This document shows, in pieces, positions 6,561-8,856 of a DNA stretch of 8,856 nucleotides. Each line of letters begins with the position of its first letter. Position 1 is the stretch's first letter. The stretch is taken from contig JAFEGS010000020.1 in the NCBI GenBank assembly GCA_018239705.1, forward strand, positions 1-8,856, written 5' to 3'. Made by a program: the position numbers and the translations under genes. The notes under the pieces are model-generated. The model was not told the origin of the DNA and did not search any database. It saw only the letters and a program-made list of their open reading frames with translations. The DNA comes from Verrucomicrobiota bacterium. Its GTDB lineage: Bacteria; Chlamydiota; Chlamydiia; Chlamydiales; FEN-1388.

Positions 6561-7911
6561 TGGCCGTTCCTTTGTACATGTTCATCTCCCTCTCCGTAGT
6601 CAATTTAATTTTTTGCTCGTCAACATATGTAACAATTTCGGTGATAAGTTGCCACAGCTCTTGCATCTGCAGTGGTGTTAACACGTTCTCAGGACCGTAA
6701 CGACGTTGCCAATAATGAAGCATACGGAAATTCTCTGGGGAAGTAATATAGCCTAGACCTTCGAAGAATCTTTCTTCGCATAATTGTCGCGAAGATGGTA
6801 AATCGGATGGCACCGGTATGGCACTCATGTAATCGACAAGGTGCCCAAGAACAGTTTCGATTTGGGGGAAATTTTTTTTAGCTTGGGCCTGAATTTCGGG
6901 ATCCATCCATGGAATACCCTTAGAGAGCTGATCTTTCGCAATCATAATCTTTCGATAAAACTGCATCACGCACTTTACTGAATTAAACTTTTTATTTACA
7001 TAACAACTTGTATCATTATTTATTGTAAGTGAAAGTATGAGAACAAGGGTCGGGATCAAATGAGTAAGCTGGTCGTGTACAAATTCCTTTCCTGACGAGA
7101 GCAACCCATCATGGCTCATGTAAGCCTCAACAAATTCCAGGTCAGTGGCTATGCCTTCAGAGCTGACAATATCAAGTGGGGGCAAAGTGGGGTGTTTCTC
7201 CATTAAACGTGCCCATCTTGCGAGTAAAGCAGTGCGATCCGGTAAGCTAAACTCATCTCCGTCAAAACGCTTATAATTATCCTCAAGATCATGGTGCTGA
7301 TAATTATACCCAAGTTCTTTTAGTTTAGATCTGCAGGTGATAAAAAGGTTATCAGGATAGTAGCTTTTCAGTCTCTCTTGTCGATCTGCCTCCAAAAACA
7401 GAAACATCATTTCAGGAAGCTCTACAGCCGGGTAAATCTCACACTCCTTACGTACCTCTGGGGAAATCTCCCCAGGAGACCGATAGTTGTGGTTTAGGTT
7501 TATTACATATTCGGGATTCTTTTTAAATGTGTAGATCTTACCGCCGTATGTATCGTGCTTCCAACTGACGCAGTGCCATATTGCCCCGTTTTTTGCTGCG
7601 GGTTTCTCGTAGTAGGTGATGTCAAGATGTGAAGCCGAAAGTTGTCTTCTGAGAGGAGGTCTCTGTTTGACGATCATATCCTCTGCTTCACGAGCTTTGA
7701 TTTTGATGATTTTTCTGTCGGTGATACCCTCATCTTTCTGAGGCTTTATATTACTTTGGACTTTTTCGCCACACCGGGAGAGTTCGTTTTCGTTAAGGAA
7801 AATATATTTTGACGCTTCTCGTGGCTTTCCACTCTGTACGTTGTGCTGTTTCTGTTCCGATGCATTGCTTACTGGTAGATAATCAAGATTGTAATTTTCT
7901 AAACGGTTCAT
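6550..7911 (-). CDS. Unrecognised 453-aa protein, first gene of the minus-strand operon
   Basis: I do not recognise a family. I chose the ATG at 7911 because GAGAGA lies about seven bases upstream of it. An in-frame TTG at 7926 would add five residues but has no ribosome binding site. Residues 1-105 are polar, basic and probably disordered (Lys/Arg/Gln/Ser-rich, with RPPLRRQLSASH at 84-95). A folded-looking region follows, rich in aromatic residues and histidine (WHCVSWKHDTYGGKIYTF at 112-129, NLNHNYRSPGEISPE at 138-152). One hydrophobic helix at about 285-296 (LIPTLVLILSLT) is too short for a confident membrane span. The C-terminal part is helical and ends in IKLTTEREMNMYKG. A basic, disordered N-terminus followed by a globular region is compatible with a secreted effector, but no catalytic motif is evident. 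The coding end is the source-type sequence for the remnant in front of the chaperone gene. Confidence 0.8.
   Translation of the reverse strand: MNRLENYNLDYLPVSNASEQKQHNVQSGKPREASKYIFLNENELSRCGEKVQSNIKPQKDEGITDRKIIKIKAREAEDMIVKQRPPLRRQLSASHLDITYYEKPAAKNGAIWHCVSWKHDTYGGKIYTFKKNPEYVINLNHNYRSPGEISPEVRKECEIYPAVELPEMMFLFLEADRQERLKSYYPDNLFITCRSKLKELGYNYQHHDLEDNYKRFDGDEFSLPDRTALLARWARLMEKHPTLPPLDIVSSEGIATDLEFVEAYMSHDGLLSSGKEFVHDQLTHLIPTLVLILSLTINNDTSCYVNKKFNSVKCVMQFYRKIMIAKDQLSKGIPWMDPEIQAQAKKNFPQIETVLGHLVDYMSAIPVPSDLPSSRQLCEERFFEGLGYITSPENFRMLHYWQRRYGPENVLTPLQMQELWQLITEIVTYVDEQKIKLTTEREMNMYKGTANDS
6581..6626 (-). repeat. Coding-end partner of the remnant at 1371-1416
   Basis: This is the intact form of the duplicated stretch. 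It encodes VDEQKIKLTTEREMNM, near the C-terminus of the 453-aa protein, in frame. Compared with the copy at 1371-1416 it has two extra bases between TTGACG and the A-run, so its hexamers TTGACG and TACGGA are 19 nt apart. That makes it a poor promoter, unlike the copy. Confidence 0.7.
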
Positions 7912-7944
7912 TTCTAAATCTCTCAAGCAAAGTAATAATAAAAT

Positions 7945-7950
7945 ATTATA
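7945..7950 (-). promoter_or_regulatory. -10 box upstream of the 453-aa gene
   Basis: A perfect TATAAT on the minus strand lies 33 bases before the chosen ATG at 7911, within a very AT-rich stretch. Upstream hexamers at acceptable spacing (TATTCA at 17 nt, TTCAAT at 15 nt) are weak. It would drive the 453/495-aa operon. In a stretch this AT-rich a chance TATAAT is possible. Confidence 0.4.
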
Positions 7951-8056
7951 TTAATAACAATGGATATTGAATATGCAAAAAAGTATACAACAACATCAGC
8001 AATTCCCGCCAGCACTTTTTTCCGTGTAAGTAAAAGATTTCGTTCGTAAACTTTCA

Positions 8057-8081
8057 GGCCTCCACTTTTTTGATTGAGGCC
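8057..8081 (+). promoter_or_regulatory. Hairpin that can hide the transposase ribosome binding site
   Basis: GGCCTC (8057-8062) can pair with GAGGCC (8076-8081), enclosing a 13-base loop. The GAGG of the second arm is the ribosome binding site of the transposase gene. Insertion sequences often use such structures so that read-through transcripts from outside are poorly translated. A competing short palindrome, GAGGC-C-GCCTC (8076-8086), also covers the site. Confidence 0.35.
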
Positions 8082-8087
8082 GCCTCT

Positions 8088-8856
8088 ATGAGCATCGTCG
8101 TTAGAAAATCCCTTTGCGCTGACACCTTGATTTCGGATATCTATTCCTGCTTTCGGGAAATTCCAGATCCTAGAGCACTCCTAAATACTGCCTCGATCTC
8201 TTTCACCGACGTGCTAATGTCGGGTCTTGCTGTTTTTGGTTTAAAATTCCCTTCCCTACTTAAGTACGATCAGAATCGCCATACCCTTGACGCCAATCTG
8301 TTACGTCTTTACCACATCCATCAGCCGCCTTCAGACACTTACATGAGGGAACGCTTGGATGAACTCGATCCAATTACCATGCGCCCCGTATTCAAAAAGA
8401 TGTTCGCCAATCTCCAACGAGGGAAGTGTTTGGAAGGATTCGTATTTCTTGAGCAGTACTACCTGTTATCTCTGGATGGCACGGGTGAATTCTCTTCCAG
8501 CAGAGTCTGCTGTCCCCATTGTTGCAAGAAAGAGCACAAAGACGGTTCTGTCACATACTATCATCAGATGCTGGGTGCCTGTATCGTCCATCCCAGTCAG
8601 TCAAATGTAATTCCTCTTTGTCCAGAGATCATTCAAAATGGGGATGGCTTAGCAAAAAACGATTGCGAGCGTAACGCCTCCAAACGGTTCATAGAAAACT
8701 TTAGGAGAGAGCATCCTCATCTGAAGGTGATCATACTCGGAGATGGAATTTCTTCAAATGCACCCTACATCCGGCTTTTGGAAGAGAACAGAATGAAATA
8801 CCTACTTGGGGCGAAGCCTGGAGATCACCAATCTTTATTTGATGCTATCAATGCCT
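8088..8856 (+). CDS. DDE transposase (IS4-like/ISNCY-type), 3' end outside window
   Basis: The frame is open from the ATG at 8088 to the window edge, giving 256 codons. The protein begins with a DPR-containing segment (IPDPRALLN, 25-33) and a hydrophobic helix (MSGLAVFGLKFPSLL, 44-58). These are typical of a transposase group often annotated as IS4-like or unclassified in intracellular bacteria. The first catalytic Asp is D130 in SLDGTGEFSS, and the second is D219 in ILGDGISSN. The third acidic residue would be beyond the edge. A cysteine cluster CCPHCC (141-146) with nearby His150 lies after the first Asp and may bind zinc. NDCERNASKR (191-200) and GAKPGDH (241-247) are also characteristic from memory. 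GAGG at 8076-8079 lies eight bases before the ATG. No frameshift or stop is seen in the visible part, so it may be intact. It is transcribed away from the 453-aa operon. Confidence 0.82.
   Translation, partial: MSIVVRKSLCADTLISDIYSCFREIPDPRALLNTASISFTDVLMSGLAVFGLKFPSLLKYDQNRHTLDANLLRLYHIHQPPSDTYMRERLDELDPITMRPVFKKMFANLQRGKCLEGFVFLEQYYLLSLDGTGEFSSSRVCCPHCCKKEHKDGSVTYYHQMLGACIVHPSQSNVIPLCPEIIQNGDGLAKNDCERNASKRFIENFRREHPHLKVIILGDGISSNAPYIRLLEENRMKYLLGAKPGDHQSLFDAINA

Larger units (their letters stand above)
8034..8856 (+). mobile_element. Left part of an insertion sequence with DDE transposase
   Basis: The transposase gene runs off the right edge, so only the left part of the element is present. 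I could not fix its outer end: the terminal inverted repeat can only be recognised against the right end, which is outside the window. The boundary given is only where the transposase frame opens after a stop codon (TAA at 8031). The real end probably lies between about 7960 and 8060. Confidence 0.55.

Noticed and set aside
5073..7911. Homology between the 453- and 495-aa proteins (similar size, adjacent)
   Set aside because: Only a vague resemblance of PEN...L..W..L..W/I helices was found by eye, with no alignable motif blocks.
7912..7926. Upstream TTG start for the 453-aa gene
   Set aside because: No ribosome binding site precedes the TTG, whereas GAGAGA is well placed before the ATG at 7911.
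8359..8610. 83-codon open frame on the plus strand inside the transposase gene
   Set aside because: It is out of frame with the transposase, which is open from 8088 to the edge and carries the recognisable DDE motifs.

Overview
The window looks like accessory chromosome from an intracellular, probably Chlamydia-related (environmental Chlamydiota) bacterium. Three things point that way: a type III secretion chaperone-like TPR protein (LcrH/SycD type), a PP2C-type phosphatase remnant or partial gene, and large unrecognised proteins of the kind found in such genomes. The taxon is an inference. No marker gene such as rRNA or a ribosomal protein is present, and a gammaproteobacterial intracellular lineage is not excluded.

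Layout. At the left edge (3-593, +) is the C-terminal part of a PP2C-like phosphatase, cut by the window start. It converges on, and overlaps by 20 bp, a minus-strand gene (574-1359) for a LcrH/SycD-like TPR chaperone with a long helical N-terminal extension. A 151-bp divergent intergenic region follows. It carries a near-consensus promoter for the chaperone and a weaker one for the next gene, a complete 839-residue GH3 beta-glucosidase with an inserted PA14 domain (1511-4030, +). A strong GC hairpin separates that gene from a block of four minus-strand genes. In transcription order, from the right, these are a 453-aa unknown (6550-7911), a 495-aa unknown overlapping it by 11 bp (5073-6560), and two tandem paralogues of 140 and 137 aa. 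The paralogues are Cys-rich, have two predicted membrane segments, and each has its own similar -10 region. At the right edge is the 5' part of a DDE transposase gene (8088 to the end, +), read divergently from the block.

How the parts relate. The 453/495-aa pair is translationally coupled and probably one operon. The two small membrane proteins come from a recent tandem duplication. The most informative link is that DNA just upstream of the chaperone start is a near copy of the 3' end of the 453-aa gene. The copy carries a 2-bp deletion and a few substitutions, and it now reads as TTGACA-17-TACAAA. This suggests that another member of the 453-aa family once preceded the chaperone gene and that its remnant now serves as the chaperone promoter. 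It also ties the unknown operon to the secretion chaperone by descent, so the 453- and 495-aa proteins are candidates for secretion-associated proteins. That last step is inference.

No rRNA, tRNA or CRISPR array was seen. No gap between genes exceeds 300 bases.
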